Shown here piece after piece: positions 50,641 to 60,546 of a stretch of DNA of 64,000 bases. The notes under the pieces are model-generated. The model ran no database searches and was not told where the DNA came from. It worked only from the letters and a program-made list of their open reading frames with translations. Source of the DNA: CAWHPS01 sp963831235 (lineage in GTDB: Bacteria > Fibrobacterota > OXYB2-FULL-49-7 > JAEUSG01); NCBI GenBank assembly GCA_963831235.1, contig CAWHPS010000033.1, forward strand, positions 248,001 to 312,000. The letters run 5' to 3'. Both the position numbers and the translations under genes were made by a program. Positions within the stretch are counted from its first letter, which is position 1. Each line of letters begins with the position of its first letter.

Positions 50641-50767
50641 CAATGCCTTCAACGACCTTGGCGCAAATTAGTTAGAAATTGTATGAGACAATGATATTGG
50701 AACTGGTTGGTACTGACAACTGTCGGACTGGACAATTGTTTTAACAAAAAATTAAAAAGGGCACCTC

Positions 50768-51133
50768 ATGTCTCTTATTGATGATGTCAAGATGGCCTTT
50801 TCACGTAATATAAAAGACCCTCTGTTTTCACAGGGCTTAAAGATGATTTTAAGCCGATATATGGAAAAATACGGCACCATAATGGAGTGCTCCATCAATA
50901 CTACTGGAAAGTCAATTGACTTGTCAGTACTTTTAAAAGGTGAAACATATCCCGTAACCGTTACGATAAACCAATATGAAATACGCGAACAGAATGGAAA
51001 ATCCTATTTTGTTGTAACAAAGGCATCATCATCCAAGCCTTGGCTGTCAGTATTACTTGATGTCTGGATAACAGGTAAATCCATACTTGAAATCCCTGCT
51101 GACTATAAATGGATAATCGGAAAGTTGGTATAA
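50768..51133 (+). CDS. Hypothetical protein, 121 aa
   Basis: AAAAGGGC precedes ATG 50768. Alternating strands (SINTTGKSIDLSVLLKGETYPVTVTINQYEIRE) suggest a small beta domain, with a helical start. It lies 4 nt before the flavoprotein gene and is probably cotranscribed. No family recognised. Confidence 0.55.
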   Translation: MSLIDDVKMAFSRNIKDPLFSQGLKMILSRYMEKYGTIMECSINTTGKSIDLSVLLKGETYPVTVTINQYEIREQNGKSYFVVTKASSSKPWLSVLLDVWITGKSILEIPADYKWIIGKLV

Positions 51134-51137
51134 AATA

Positions 51138-52379
51138 ATGGAAAAAAATAAAGTGATTGTGATTGGCGCAGGGCCAGCAGGCTTCATGGCAGCAGGTCGG
51201 GCCGCAATTGAAGGGGCTCAAGTCATACTCCTTGAAAAAATGACACGACCGGGTATAAAACTTTCCATGACAGGCAATGGCCGTGGAAACCTCACGCATA
51301 TCGGCATGCCTGAAGATTTTTTACCGGCATTCGGGAAGAACGGTAGGTTTTTAAGACAGGCCTTTGCCAGGTTCTTTAATGAAGATCTTATCTCATTTTT
51401 TCAGGAATTAGGTGTTGATACTGTTCCGGAAAAGGACGGTAAAATATATACAAGAAGCGGAAGCGCAGCACAAGCTGTTGAAGCCCTCATGAAGTGGGTC
51501 AAGGAAAATAAAGTGGATTTAAGGGTGCAGTCACCGGTTATGTCATTAATAATCGAGAATGATGCCATAAGTGGCATTAAGCTCAAAGACGGAACTTCCC
51601 TTGAGGCTGATACTGTTTTGATTGCAACCGGTGGGGCAACGTATCCCGGGACCGGATCAACCGGCGATGGCTTCAGGCTTGCCGAATCAGCCGGTCATTC
51701 GGTTTCGCTTTCAAGAGCAGCATTGGTGCCGATTGAAACTGAAGGCCATTTAGCCCAGGGGCTTCAGGGGATAAGCATGGCAGACATAGTTGTCAGAATT
51801 TTTACATCAAATAAAAAGGTTGCTGAACAAAGGGGCGATATTCTATTCACTCATTTCGGTTTATCGGGTCCGGCTGTTTTATCCGTAAGTGGTGAAGTAT
51901 CCGATCAGTTTGCAGAAGGGAACGGTCCACTTTCAATATCACTTGATCTTTTACCAGACAAATCAGCAGCTGCTGTAAACGACGATCTTCTTAACCGCCT
52001 CGATTTGCATGGAAGAATGCTTGTAAGAACACTGCTATCAGAGAGGATGCCGGAAAAACTTGCGGCAGCTATTCTTAAGTCAGCGGAAATAAAAAATGAC
52101 ATGCCTGGCCATCAGTTACCAAAAAAAGACAGGATTGCCCTTGCATCCCTTCTTAAGGACTGGAGATTTGTTATCCGTACCACACGCCCCATGACAGAAG
52201 CCATGGTCACACGCGGAGGTGTGGATTTAAACGAAGTAAATCCCAGGACAATGGAATCGCAACTTATCAAGGGCCTGTATTTTGCCGGCGAGGTACTTGA
52301 TATAGACGGCGATACCGGTGGTTATAACCTGCAAGCGGCCTTTTCAACAGGGTATGTTGCCGGGACATCAATGGCCTGA
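51138..52379 (+). CDS. HI0933-family NAD(P)/FAD-dependent oxidoreductase
   Basis: 413 residues. KVIVIGAGPAGFMAAGRAA is the dinucleotide-binding GxGxxG at the N-terminus. NGRGNLTH, GGATYPGTGSTGDGF, TRGGVDLNEVNPRTMESQLIKGLYFAGEVLDIDGDTGGYNLQAAFSTGYVAG is the conserved C-terminal FAD block of the YhiN/BaiN group. Cytoplasmic flavoenzyme; substrate not determined. It starts 4 nt after the previous gene; the helicase gene starts 10 nt after its stop. Confidence 0.9.
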   Translation: MEKNKVIVIGAGPAGFMAAGRAAIEGAQVILLEKMTRPGIKLSMTGNGRGNLTHIGMPEDFLPAFGKNGRFLRQAFARFFNEDLISFFQELGVDTVPEKDGKIYTRSGSAAQAVEALMKWVKENKVDLRVQSPVMSLIIENDAISGIKLKDGTSLEADTVLIATGGATYPGTGSTGDGFRLAESAGHSVSLSRAALVPIETEGHLAQGLQGISMADIVVRIFTSNKKVAEQRGDILFTHFGLSGPAVLSVSGEVSDQFAEGNGPLSISLDLLPDKSAAAVNDDLLNRLDLHGRMLVRTLLSERMPEKLAAAILKSAEIKNDMPGHQLPKKDRIALASLLKDWRFVIRTTRPMTEAMVTRGGVDLNEVNPRTMESQLIKGLYFAGEVLDIDGDTGGYNLQAAFSTGYVAGTSMA

Positions 52380-52389
52380 AACATTTATC

Positions 52390-54897
52390 ATGACAGAGCC
52401 CCTTCCAATCTTTGAAGTTAAAAGCAATATCATCTCGGAGTTCAAGGAAAAGAATCGCATTGTGATTCATTCCCCGACCGGAAGCGGCAAGTCAACCCAG
52501 GTACCTCAGTTCATACTGGATTCTAATTTATGCAAGGGACGTATCCTGGTCCTTGAACCAAGGCGCATTGCGGCACGCATGCTTGCATCACGTGTTTCAA
52601 ACGAGCGAGGAATCGAACTTGGAACCATTGTGGGGTTTCAAACGCGTTTTGAAAGCGCTTTTAATGATGATACCCGTATTCTATATATCACAGAAGGAGT
52701 ATTGCCTAGAAAACTCCTTAATGATTCCAATCTGTCAGGTATTGATACTGTAATTTTCGATGAGTTTCATGAAAGAAGCCTTACAACTGATCTTGGGCTT
52801 GCGCTCGTGAAGAAACTCCAGGATATCAGCCGTCCGGATTTACGAATCATCATAATGTCAGCTACTCTTGATTCAGAAAGCTTGTCCAGGTATCTTGAAA
52901 CATCTGTGACAATTAAATCCGCTGGCAGGATGTATCCGGTTGAGGAGAGGTATATTCCATCCAGTCCCATGATGCAACCCTGGGACAATGCGCTTAATGG
53001 GATACGGCTACTAATGAGGGAAAAGGCTGATGGCGACGTGCTCATATTTATGCCCGGGGCATACGAAATTAAAAAAACAGTTGACCTTATAAAGAACGCA
53101 GCCCTTCCTGAAACCTGCAATGTCATGCCCATGTATGGCGATCTTCCATGGGAGAGCCAGAAACGGGTTATGGAACCAACAGAAAAGCGCAAGATAATAG
53201 TTGCCACGAATATTGCCGAAACATCCCTTACAATTCCAAATGTTCGGCATGTGATCGACAGTGGTCTTGCCCGTGTCAACAGGTATGATCCCGGTCGGGG
53301 GTTTAACACACTGTATGTGGAATCCATCAGCCGCGCTTCAGCGAATCAACGTGCCGGTCGTGCTGGACGTGAGGGCCCAGGCATTTGCATAAGACTATGG
53401 GGCGCAGGTTCGCACAACGACCGTGCCCTTTTTAGCGAGCCCGAAATTCTCCGCGTTGACCTTGCTGAGGCAGTGCTTACACTGAAGGTGCTTGGGATCT
53501 CTGACCCATCTCTGTTCAACTGGTTTGAACCTCCACCACATCAAGCCCTTTCGCGGGCAAAACAGCTTCTTTATTTGCTTGGGGCGTTTGACTTGAATGG
53601 TGCCCTAACCGAGGATGGAAAGGCCATGGCCTTTTTCCCGGCACATCCGAGGATTTCAAGGCTTCTTTTTGAGGCAATAAAGCATGGTGTTCCCCATGAG
53701 GGAGCATTTGCCGCAGCTGTATTAAGCGAGAGACCGGTACTATCCGGCAAGCCGGACTTAGCCGATAAGTCGGATATTAAAACCGGCGAATCCGATTTTG
53801 AAGCGCTTGCATATCTTATTGGAATGGCCGAGAAATCCGGGTTCAGTCCACAAGTATGTTCTCGGCTTGGAATAAATGCCGGTGCAGCAAGACAGGTGCT
53901 CAGAACTCAGGCGTATTACATAGGACTTTTAAGAAAGCTCCATACTAAAACACAGGACACTTCCTCGGATCGCCATGCCTTGTCCAAGGCATTGCTCTGT
54001 TCCTATCCTGACAAGCTGGCTCGTTTCAGGGACAACGGCACGCTGCAATATGTCATGCAAGGCAATAAAAGCGGTGAACTCGCAAGGGAAAGCGCCGCAC
54101 GCGGTGCACAACTTATCATCGCAGCCGACATACGTGAAATGCGCAACAGGGGCGCTCAGGCAAGAACCATACTTTCTCTTGCCTGCGGTATAGACGAGGA
54201 ATGGCTGCTCTCATATTTCCCAAATGGTTGGCGCTCCGAAACCAGGATTGAGTGGGAAGAGGCAAGAATGATGGTTGTAAACCGCGTCCGTACATGGTGT
54301 CTTGATGTTCTGATAGAAGAGCTTACAAAAGATGATGTTGATCCTGTATCAGGGTCGGTATTTCTTGCCAGCATAATAATTGACAAAAAACTAAGGCTTG
54401 AGGGGTTTGAAGAGGAAACTGATAAATTAATTGACCGGATAAAATGGCTTGCATTGAAATTTCCGGATAAAGGGCTACCTGATTTCGGAGATAATGAGAG
54501 AAATATGATTATACGGGAAATGTGCATTGGAGAAACAAGATATTCAGCAATTAAAAACAAACCTGCATTGCAGGCAGTGTACAACCTTCTAGGTACTAAA
54601 AAAGGATTCGTTGAAACCATGGCACCTTCATATATAACATTACCCAACAATAGACGGATGCCCATTGTTTATAAAGCAGCCAGAGAACCTGTGGGAAGAA
54701 CGAGAATTCAAGATTTGTACGGAATGAATGAATCGCCGACTGTTGCAGGAGGCAGTGTAAGTGTGCTTATTGAAATTCTAGCCCCGAATAACAGGCCGGT
54801 ACAGGTAACAAACGACCTTAAAGGTTTTTGGGAATGTCATTATCCTGAATTAAAAAAAACTTTGTCAAGGCGGTATCCGAAACATGAGTGGCGGTAG
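52390..54897 (+). CDS. hrpB: ATP-dependent helicase HrpB-type
   Basis: 835 residues from ATG 52390. Motifs in order: SPTGSGKST (Walker A, about 30), IFDEFHERSL (DExH, about 123), IMSATLD (motif III), TNIAETSLTIP, QRAGRAGREGPG (motif VI, about 320), then the HA2, OB-fold and HrpB C-terminal region (VDPVSGSVFL...). Length is standard for HrpB, a DExH-box RNA helicase. The C-terminal LAPNNRPVQVTNDLKGFWECHYPELKKTLSRRYPKHEW is diagnostic. Confidence 0.95.
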   Translation: MTEPLPIFEVKSNIISEFKEKNRIVIHSPTGSGKSTQVPQFILDSNLCKGRILVLEPRRIAARMLASRVSNERGIELGTIVGFQTRFESAFNDDTRILYITEGVLPRKLLNDSNLSGIDTVIFDEFHERSLTTDLGLALVKKLQDISRPDLRIIIMSATLDSESLSRYLETSVTIKSAGRMYPVEERYIPSSPMMQPWDNALNGIRLLMREKADGDVLIFMPGAYEIKKTVDLIKNAALPETCNVMPMYGDLPWESQKRVMEPTEKRKIIVATNIAETSLTIPNVRHVIDSGLARVNRYDPGRGFNTLYVESISRASANQRAGRAGREGPGICIRLWGAGSHNDRALFSEPEILRVDLAEAVLTLKVLGISDPSLFNWFEPPPHQALSRAKQLLYLLGAFDLNGALTEDGKAMAFFPAHPRISRLLFEAIKHGVPHEGAFAAAVLSERPVLSGKPDLADKSDIKTGESDFEALAYLIGMAEKSGFSPQVCSRLGINAGAARQVLRTQAYYIGLLRKLHTKTQDTSSDRHALSKALLCSYPDKLARFRDNGTLQYVMQGNKSGELARESAARGAQLIIAADIREMRNRGAQARTILSLACGIDEEWLLSYFPNGWRSETRIEWEEARMMVVNRVRTWCLDVLIEELTKDDVDPVSGSVFLASIIIDKKLRLEGFEEETDKLIDRIKWLALKFPDKGLPDFGDNERNMIIREMCIGETRYSAIKNKPALQAVYNLLGTKKGFVETMAPSYITLPNNRRMPIVYKAAREPVGRTRIQDLYGMNESPTVAGGSVSVLIEILAPNNRPVQVTNDLKGFWECHYPELKKTLSRRYPKHEWR

Positions 54898-54930
54898 GAG
54901 TTGGAACGATGGCGTAAATTTAGAGTTAAT

Positions 54931-54971
54931 AGTTAAAAGTTGAGAGTTATTTTTGATTTCAACTTTTAACT
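54931..54971. terminator. AT-rich hairpin
   Basis: AGTTAAAAGTTGA pairs exactly with TCAACTTTTAACT around a 15-nt loop (54931-54943, 54959-54971). It lies between the helicase and TPR genes. The stem is AT-rich and no long T-run follows, so it could be a weak terminator or a small repeat. Confidence 0.5.
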
Positions 54972-55041
54972 CTTAACTTTTAACATTCGCAAGATAATAT
55001 ATTCTATCACAATAAAACGAAAATCCACCTTCTAAAATAAA

Positions 55042-56190
55042 ATGAGACCTTCCTTGCAAACCTTAACGATAATGATTCTTTTTTATTCTGTTACGGGGTT
55101 GTTCTTTTGTGCTGATGTTAATGCTCAGGTCCCGTCAATGTCAAAAGCATTTGATGAAACCGCTGTCCGCACCATGGATCAGGAGCAAAATCTCATAAGG
55201 GAATATACCAATTATCTCAAAGCACACCCTCTGCATGTTAAGTCTTTTATAGGACGCGGTCAGGTTAAACGGCGGATAAAAGATTATTCCGGAGCGGTAA
55301 GCGATTTCAAGCGTGCCCTGGAACTTGATCCTGAGAATACAATCGCTTTGTATAGCAGAGGTTCCGCGTATTGCCAGATGGGCCTGTTCGATTTGGCTGA
55401 CAAGGATTTAAGCAAGGCTGTAAAATTGGACAGCACTGATGCTGACCTTTATCTTGCCCTTGGTCTGGCAAAGGCAAGCAAAGGCGATTTTAGGGGTGCT
55501 GATAATGTTTTTACCACCATGATTTCCCTTTCACCTGACAATGCATTCCCATATGTAATGCGTGCTGACATAAGATTCAAAATGCATGATGATTCAGGCT
55601 CTCTTGCTGATTACAATAAATATATATCAATGTCTCCTGATGATTATATGGGCTACAGTGCGCGCTCCGAGTTAAGGTTTGGCATGGGAAATTATATTGG
55701 ATCGATTGAGGATTGCCGCAAAACAATTTTGCTCAAACCTGATATTCCCGCAACATACGAATTACTTGGACGATGCTGTTTCATGATAGACAGTTTTCCG
55801 CAAGCAAAGGAGGCTTTTTCAAAAGCCATAGAGCTTAAACCAGGCTTCGTTCAGGCTATTGCCTGGAGGGGACATGTTTTTAGCCTCATGGGAGAAGACA
55901 GTGCAGCACTGAGCGATTTTGACGAGGCCCTTAAACTTGATGCAGACGATTACCGTGCTTTTTATGGACGCGGGGCCATAAAATACAAGCTTAAGAATTT
56001 TGAAGGCGCCATTAAGGATTTCACAATGTCAATCCGCATTAATCCTAAAAACCCGCAAGCTTTTATGATGCGTGGAGTGGCAAGGCTCAACGCCGACGGC
56101 AAACCTGGCTGCGCCGATGTTATGAAGGCAATCGATCTCGGCTATTCCCCTGTACCAGATGATGTCAAGAAATTCTGCAATATAAAATAA
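55042..56190 (+). CDS. Exported tetratricopeptide-repeat protein
   Basis: 382 residues. Signal peptide (MILFYSVTGLFFCADVNAQ). At least nine TPR units of 34 residues follow (for example AVSDFKRALELDPENTIALYSRGSAYCQMG, EAFSKAIELKPGFVQAIAWRGHVF, FEGAIKDFTMSIRINPKNPQAFMMRGVA). The consensus W/LG/Y/A...P positions are clear. Likely a periplasmic scaffold for an envelope complex. Confidence 0.9.
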   Translation: MRPSLQTLTIMILFYSVTGLFFCADVNAQVPSMSKAFDETAVRTMDQEQNLIREYTNYLKAHPLHVKSFIGRGQVKRRIKDYSGAVSDFKRALELDPENTIALYSRGSAYCQMGLFDLADKDLSKAVKLDSTDADLYLALGLAKASKGDFRGADNVFTTMISLSPDNAFPYVMRADIRFKMHDDSGSLADYNKYISMSPDDYMGYSARSELRFGMGNYIGSIEDCRKTILLKPDIPATYELLGRCCFMIDSFPQAKEAFSKAIELKPGFVQAIAWRGHVFSLMGEDSAALSDFDEALKLDADDYRAFYGRGAIKYKLKNFEGAIKDFTMSIRINPKNPQAFMMRGVARLNADGKPGCADVMKAIDLGYSPVPDDVKKFCNIK

Positions 56191-56197
56191 AAGTGTG

Positions 56198-56446
56198 CTA
56201 TTTTTTAAAAGGATGTCTTGTTCTCAATATCCCTGGCGTCAGAACGCTAAAAGAATTTTTAATTTCTTCTGCATGATAACGAAAAGCCTGGGAAACCAAA
56301 TCAGCTTTTTTATCATTTGCAGCATTAATAACAGTCAAATCAGATATACTTGGTGCCATTTCCGCAACGGATAAAACAATATGACCATCTTTACGCAGTC
56401 TTTCAATTATATTCAAGTCGATATTTTCATCAGCCAAGATCATCAT
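56198..56446 (-). CDS. DUF5615 PIN-like protein with an internal deletion
   Basis: 82 residues, shorter than the usual 110-120. The N-terminus (MILADENIDLNIIERLRKDGHIVLSVAEMAPSISDLTVINAANDKKADLV) and the C-terminus (SQAFRYHAEEIKNSFSVLTPGILRTRHP) both match the family, but the middle with the ITxDKDFG motif is absent. It overlaps the DUF433 gene by 4 nt. Probably an inactivated toxin-like partner. Confidence 0.7.
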   Translation of the reverse strand: MMILADENIDLNIIERLRKDGHIVLSVAEMAPSISDLTVINAANDKKADLVSQAFRYHAEEIKNSFSVLTPGILRTRHPFKK

Positions 56447-56679
56447 GCCGCATTTTCCGGGACTGGATATATGACATCAGAATGAAGACAGCGTGCCGCA
56501 AAATCAAGCGCAGCCAATATAGAATCACGGGTTAATTTTGGATGTGCCTCAATAATTTGTTCTATTGTTTCTCCTGCTGCCAACTTTTCAAGTATTAGTT
56601 CAACTGTTATACGTGTTCCTGATATAACAGGTTTTCCCATCATTATGGCTGGATCGGATTGTATAACCGCTTTATCCAT
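56443..56679 (-). CDS. DUF433 antitoxin-like protein
   Basis: 78 residues from ATG 56679 (GAAAGGTG upstream). MDKAVIQSDPAIMMGKPVISGTRITVELILEKLAAGETIEQIIEAHPKLTRDSILAALDFAA is a textbook DUF433 domain with its helix-turn-helix. In the usual pair it precedes a DUF5615 toxin-like gene, as here. Confidence 0.9.
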   Translation of the reverse strand: MDKAVIQSDPAIMMGKPVISGTRITVELILEKLAAGETIEQIIEAHPKLTRDSILAALDFAARCLHSDVIYPVPENAA

Positions 56680-56732
56680 ATAGAACACCTTTCATTGATT
56701 AATAAGATAATCTTCTTTTTCCATTTTGTCCA

Positions 56733-57788
56733 TTATTTTACTGAAAACTTATAAATAGTGGTCTGAGAATACTGTTGATCCGGCAGCAGTGTTGTGGTTG
56801 GAAAATTTGGATGGTTTGGTGAATCAGGAAAATGCTGGGCTTCCAGACACAATCCTGAATGTTTTGAATATATTCGGCCACCTTTTCCTTTATCCCCTTT
56901 TAAAAAATTCCCGGTGTAAAGTTGGAGCCCTGGCTCTGTAGTATAAACCTCCATCATCCTTTCTGTTGCATCATCGCATAAAACCGCTGATGGTCCCTTA
57001 AGGGTTCCCGGTGAATTAAGCACAAACGTGGCATCATATCCACCGGCCAGGACAATCTGTTCGTATGGCTCATTTAAACGTTTGCCAATAACAATGGGGT
57101 TTCTGAAATCAAAAGGTGTGCCTTCAACTTTTCTTATCTCTCCTGTTGGAATCAGGTCTTTGCCGGCAATAACAAAACTGTCAGCATTGATTTGAAGCGT
57201 TTGGCCCAGGATATCGGGTGTCTCGGAATCACCGATATTGAAATATGAATGGTTGGTCAGGTTGATGATTGTCGCTTTATCCGTTTCTGCTACATAATGT
57301 ATTGATAATGCATTCTCCTGACCAAGCACGTAACATACCGAGACTGAAAGGCTTCCCGGAAAACCCTCTTCACCAGCCTTGCTGATATAAGAAAGCTTGA
57401 TCCCTGCTTCATCATTGTTCTCGAACTTTTCAGTCTCCCATATTTGCCTGTTGAATCCCAGAACTCCTCCATGAAGATGGTGTTCGCCTCTGTTTATGGT
57501 GAGTTTGTATTCTTTTTTATTCAAGGTAAAGCGGCCATTTGCAATTCGGTTGGCATATCGTCCGGCAATACATCCAAAGTAAGAGTTGTCTGCCAGATAT
57601 TCATCAAGTGTATCAAAACCCATAACAGCATCATAGGTTTTCCCTTTTCCATCAGGTACATTGATGGACGTTACAATACCGCCGTAATTCGTTATCGAGA
57701 CTTCCATTCCATTGCTATTGGAAATGGTATAAAGGTAAGCTGTTTTTCCTGATGGTAAGAGACCGAAAGGTTTGTTGATTATTTTCAT
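56733..57788 (-). CDS. galM: Aldose 1-epimerase (galactose mutarotase)
   Basis: 351 residues. Motifs: GGIVTSINVPDGKGK, FGCIAGRYANRIANGRF, LHGGVLGFNRQIWE (conserved HGG), HYVAETDKATIINLTNHSYFN (catalytic His), NADSFVIAGKDLIPTGEI, and C-terminal GLCLEAQHFPDSPNHPNFPTTTLLPDQQYSQTTIYKF (catalytic Glu). It interconverts alpha and beta anomers of hexoses. It overlaps the UDP-sugar pyrophosphorylase gene by one base (TAATG). Confidence 0.95.
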   Translation of the reverse strand: MKIINKPFGLLPSGKTAYLYTISNSNGMEVSITNYGGIVTSINVPDGKGKTYDAVMGFDTLDEYLADNSYFGCIAGRYANRIANGRFTLNKKEYKLTINRGEHHLHGGVLGFNRQIWETEKFENNDEAGIKLSYISKAGEEGFPGSLSVSVCYVLGQENALSIHYVAETDKATIINLTNHSYFNIGDSETPDILGQTLQINADSFVIAGKDLIPTGEIRKVEGTPFDFRNPIVIGKRLNEPYEQIVLAGGYDATFVLNSPGTLKGPSAVLCDDATERMMEVYTTEPGLQLYTGNFLKGDKGKGGRIYSKHSGLCLEAQHFPDSPNHPNFPTTTLLPDQQYSQTTIYKFSVK

Positions 57789-59170
57789 TATTTTAATTGT
57801 CCTTGAAGAATGGTATTATCGTTAATTTTAATTCTTTTATCAGTTTCATTTATGAGCTTAACGAACCCTTTAAATATTATCCCGGCACCGAATTCAAAAT
57901 CGCCCTTTATGTCAAGACCTTCACACTGAAGCATGGATGGCACTCCATTAGGAAAGCGCTCTTCAAAATCATCGATGTTTTTGTAAAAGGTGCTGTCCAG
58001 TTTTATTGACGGAACACCTGTTTTATGAACAGGGTTTAAAAACACCTTGAAATCATTAGACAATATGTACAGGTCAGAACGTACTGCAAGGAGATCGTTA
58101 TTGGCTTTTACCGGAGCAAAACGGGTACGCGGCACACGTATGGCGGCAGATCCCGGAAAAACCGAAATTGCCGAACCCATTGCTGTTTCTATCTGATAAA
58201 CCTCCGCGGACTTGCTGTCACGGGGATCCAGTGTTTTGCTGTTTCTTATCATGGGAAGGCCTAGAATATTGCCTCTCTCAGTGAGTATTGCAGACAGGGC
58301 CTTGAGGTTTATCCATAGGTTGTTTGTGTTGAAATATTTGTGTGCCTGGATATTCTGGAAAGCCTCCATGTCCTGTTCAGGACACTGTGCGGACTCCTGC
58401 AAGAGGAGCCTATCGTCAAGGTCTTTTGCGAGGTGGCCGCCTTTCTTATCAGCTTCTGTTCTATCCGCACATTCCATCATGAAAGGAAAATCATTAGCCG
58501 CAAAATAACCCAGAATTGCATTGTCGAGAATTGCTCCCAGGTTATCAGCATTTGAAATAAAAGCGTATATATATCCCGCGGATAGGAGTTTTGTCAACAT
58601 GCCGCTTGTAACAAGCGCAGTATAAATGTCGCCATGGCCGGGGGGATACCATTCCAGTTCAGGATTATCAGGGAATAGGGCAGGTTTAAGATTTTCTTTG
58701 AGTATCTTTGGGGCTTTATGCTGCAGAAAATCAAGCGGTATTTGGCTTTTTGCAAGATTGCCGTAAGCTGCAAGAAGCTCAAGTGAGTCCTTTTGAGTGG
58801 AAAAGCTATTCATAAGAACAAGCGGCACCTTTGTATGCTCGGCCTGCTTTGCGATAATGTCAAGGAACGTAAGGTTGTTTTTGACTTTTAAAAGGGATTT
58901 GGCCTTATTAAGGCCCATTCCTGTGCCAAGTCCGCCATTAAGCTTGATAAGAACCGTCTTGGAAAGGGCTTTTCCCCCTGCCTCAAACATGTTGTTGCCT
59001 AAGGTTTCTGAATCAGGCAGCATATCAACAGGTCTGATGCTTTTTTCAGGAACAAGGCCTGTTTCGCCTTTTACGAGCAGCTTGTAATAATATTCAAATG
59101 TGTCAATTGCGACCTGCGGAAGGTTTTCCTCAATCATTCGTGCTTTAAAGAGTTGAAAATAGTCGTTCAT
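57788..59170 (-). CDS. UTP-glucose-1-phosphate uridylyltransferase, eukaryote-type UDPGP family
   Basis: 460 residues. LIKLNGGLGTGMGLNKAKSLLKVKNNLTFLDI is the nucleotide-binding loop; LVLMNSFSTQKDS, ISNADNLGA, KGGHLAKDL and EVYQIETAMGSAISVFPGSAAIRVPRTRFAPVKANNDLL fit the UGP2/UDPGP family rather than bacterial GalU. AAGGAAGC precedes the start. Forms UDP-glucose. Operon with galM. Confidence 0.9.
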   Translation of the reverse strand: MNDYFQLFKARMIEENLPQVAIDTFEYYYKLLVKGETGLVPEKSIRPVDMLPDSETLGNNMFEAGGKALSKTVLIKLNGGLGTGMGLNKAKSLLKVKNNLTFLDIIAKQAEHTKVPLVLMNSFSTQKDSLELLAAYGNLAKSQIPLDFLQHKAPKILKENLKPALFPDNPELEWYPPGHGDIYTALVTSGMLTKLLSAGYIYAFISNADNLGAILDNAILGYFAANDFPFMMECADRTEADKKGGHLAKDLDDRLLLQESAQCPEQDMEAFQNIQAHKYFNTNNLWINLKALSAILTERGNILGLPMIRNSKTLDPRDSKSAEVYQIETAMGSAISVFPGSAAIRVPRTRFAPVKANNDLLAVRSDLYILSNDFKVFLNPVHKTGVPSIKLDSTFYKNIDDFEERFPNGVPSMLQCEGLDIKGDFEFGAGIIFKGFVKLINETDKRIKINDNTILQGQLK

Positions 59171-59322
59171 CCTGTATTTGCTTCCTTAAATGTTATTGCA
59201 TCCTTCTATTCTTTATCCGAAATAAAATACAATTATGGAACAGGCCTGTGTCAAAAAAATCATGTCAAGCGAAAACAATTGCATTAATCACCATGATGTA
59301 AGTATTCTTAATAATAAAACCA

Positions 59323-60546
59323 ATGAAAATTTGCTTGATAACACATTCATATCCTGCATTTAACGGGGATTGGCGTTCAAATTTTATCGAGTCCCTAGCT
59401 GAAGCATATACTGATTGGGGTCATAATGTTATGGTGTATGTGCCTTATTCAAAAGGATGGAAACGCTTATATGATGAAGGAAAAGGTGTAAGGATTGTGA
59501 CATACAAATATGCTCCATTTGAATCATGGCACATTTTGGGATATGGACGATCTTTAAAAAAAGACCTTTATATTAATTCAACACATGCGTTCCTGGGCCT
59601 TATGATGATAATATCAGGAGCCTTGCAGTTTGCTCGTTTATTGCGTAAAGAAAAGTTTGATTTGGTTCATGCTCATTGGGCAATCCCAAATACGATCATT
59701 GCCTTGTTAGGCAAATATTTATCAACCACTCAAACAAGGATATTTACATCATTCCCAGGTTCTGATGTGACTTTAATTATTAAGATGAGATTTCTGGGAA
59801 AATTATTAGCTCGTTTTATAAGAAAAAGCGACTTCATATCATGCAACAGTACGGATCTTGCTGAGGAACTGGCAAAGGCCGGCATACCCCGAGACAGAAT
59901 AAATTTGGTAATTTACGGGGTGAATAATAACGCTGTTTCCTATGATTTTGAAGGCAGGCAAAAAGTAAGAAAGTTACTAAAAATTGCAGATGATGAAATC
60001 CTTCTCCTTATGGCCGGCAGGTTTGTCCCTAAAAAGGGTTTTTCAACCGGGCTTCGGGCCATGAAGCAGATAGTTGATAAAAATACGAATGTGAAGATGG
60101 CTGTAATAGGAAGCGGATCTCTTTTCAATGAATATTGTAATATTCTTGAACAAGAAAAAGCGAAAGCCAATGTGCTATTTCTTGGCGAGGTGGAACGAAA
60201 TAAAATTAATGCATATTATTCTGCATGCGATATTTTTCTTATGCCTTCAGAGCGCCAACCTCCGGATGGACTCAATGTCGTTGTTCCGGAAGCTATGGCA
60301 TGCGGCAGGCCGGTTGTGGCCTCAAGGGCAGGGGGCAATGAAATAGTTGTGCTTGACGGTGAGAATGGCTATCTTCATACAGCGGGTAACCATTTGGAAT
60401 TGGCAGAAGCGATTCTGCGCCTGATTTCGGATCCTGTCCGTATGAAAGCCATGGGAGAAAGGTCACTTTTGCTTGTGCGCACCAGATTCAATGTTAAATC
60501 GGTTGCATCACAGTATTTATCAGAATTTGAAAGGCTTTTAAAGTGA
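59323..60546 (+). CDS. Glycosyltransferase family 4
   Basis: 407 residues. HSYPAFNGDWRSNFIESLAEAYTDWGHNVMVYVP (GT-B start), LVHAHWAIPN, MAGRFVPKKGFSTGLRAMKQI, VLFLGEVERNKINAYYSACDIFLMPSERQPPDGLNVVVPEAMACGRPVVASRAGGNEIVV (E-x7-E motif region) are typical of GT4. First gene of a three-gene run; the next gene overlaps by 4 nt. Confidence 0.9.
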   Translation: MKICLITHSYPAFNGDWRSNFIESLAEAYTDWGHNVMVYVPYSKGWKRLYDEGKGVRIVTYKYAPFESWHILGYGRSLKKDLYINSTHAFLGLMMIISGALQFARLLRKEKFDLVHAHWAIPNTIIALLGKYLSTTQTRIFTSFPGSDVTLIIKMRFLGKLLARFIRKSDFISCNSTDLAEELAKAGIPRDRINLVIYGVNNNAVSYDFEGRQKVRKLLKIADDEILLLMAGRFVPKKGFSTGLRAMKQIVDKNTNVKMAVIGSGSLFNEYCNILEQEKAKANVLFLGEVERNKINAYYSACDIFLMPSERQPPDGLNVVVPEAMACGRPVVASRAGGNEIVVLDGENGYLHTAGNHLELAEAILRLISDPVRMKAMGERSLLLVRTRFNVKSVASQYLSEFERLLK

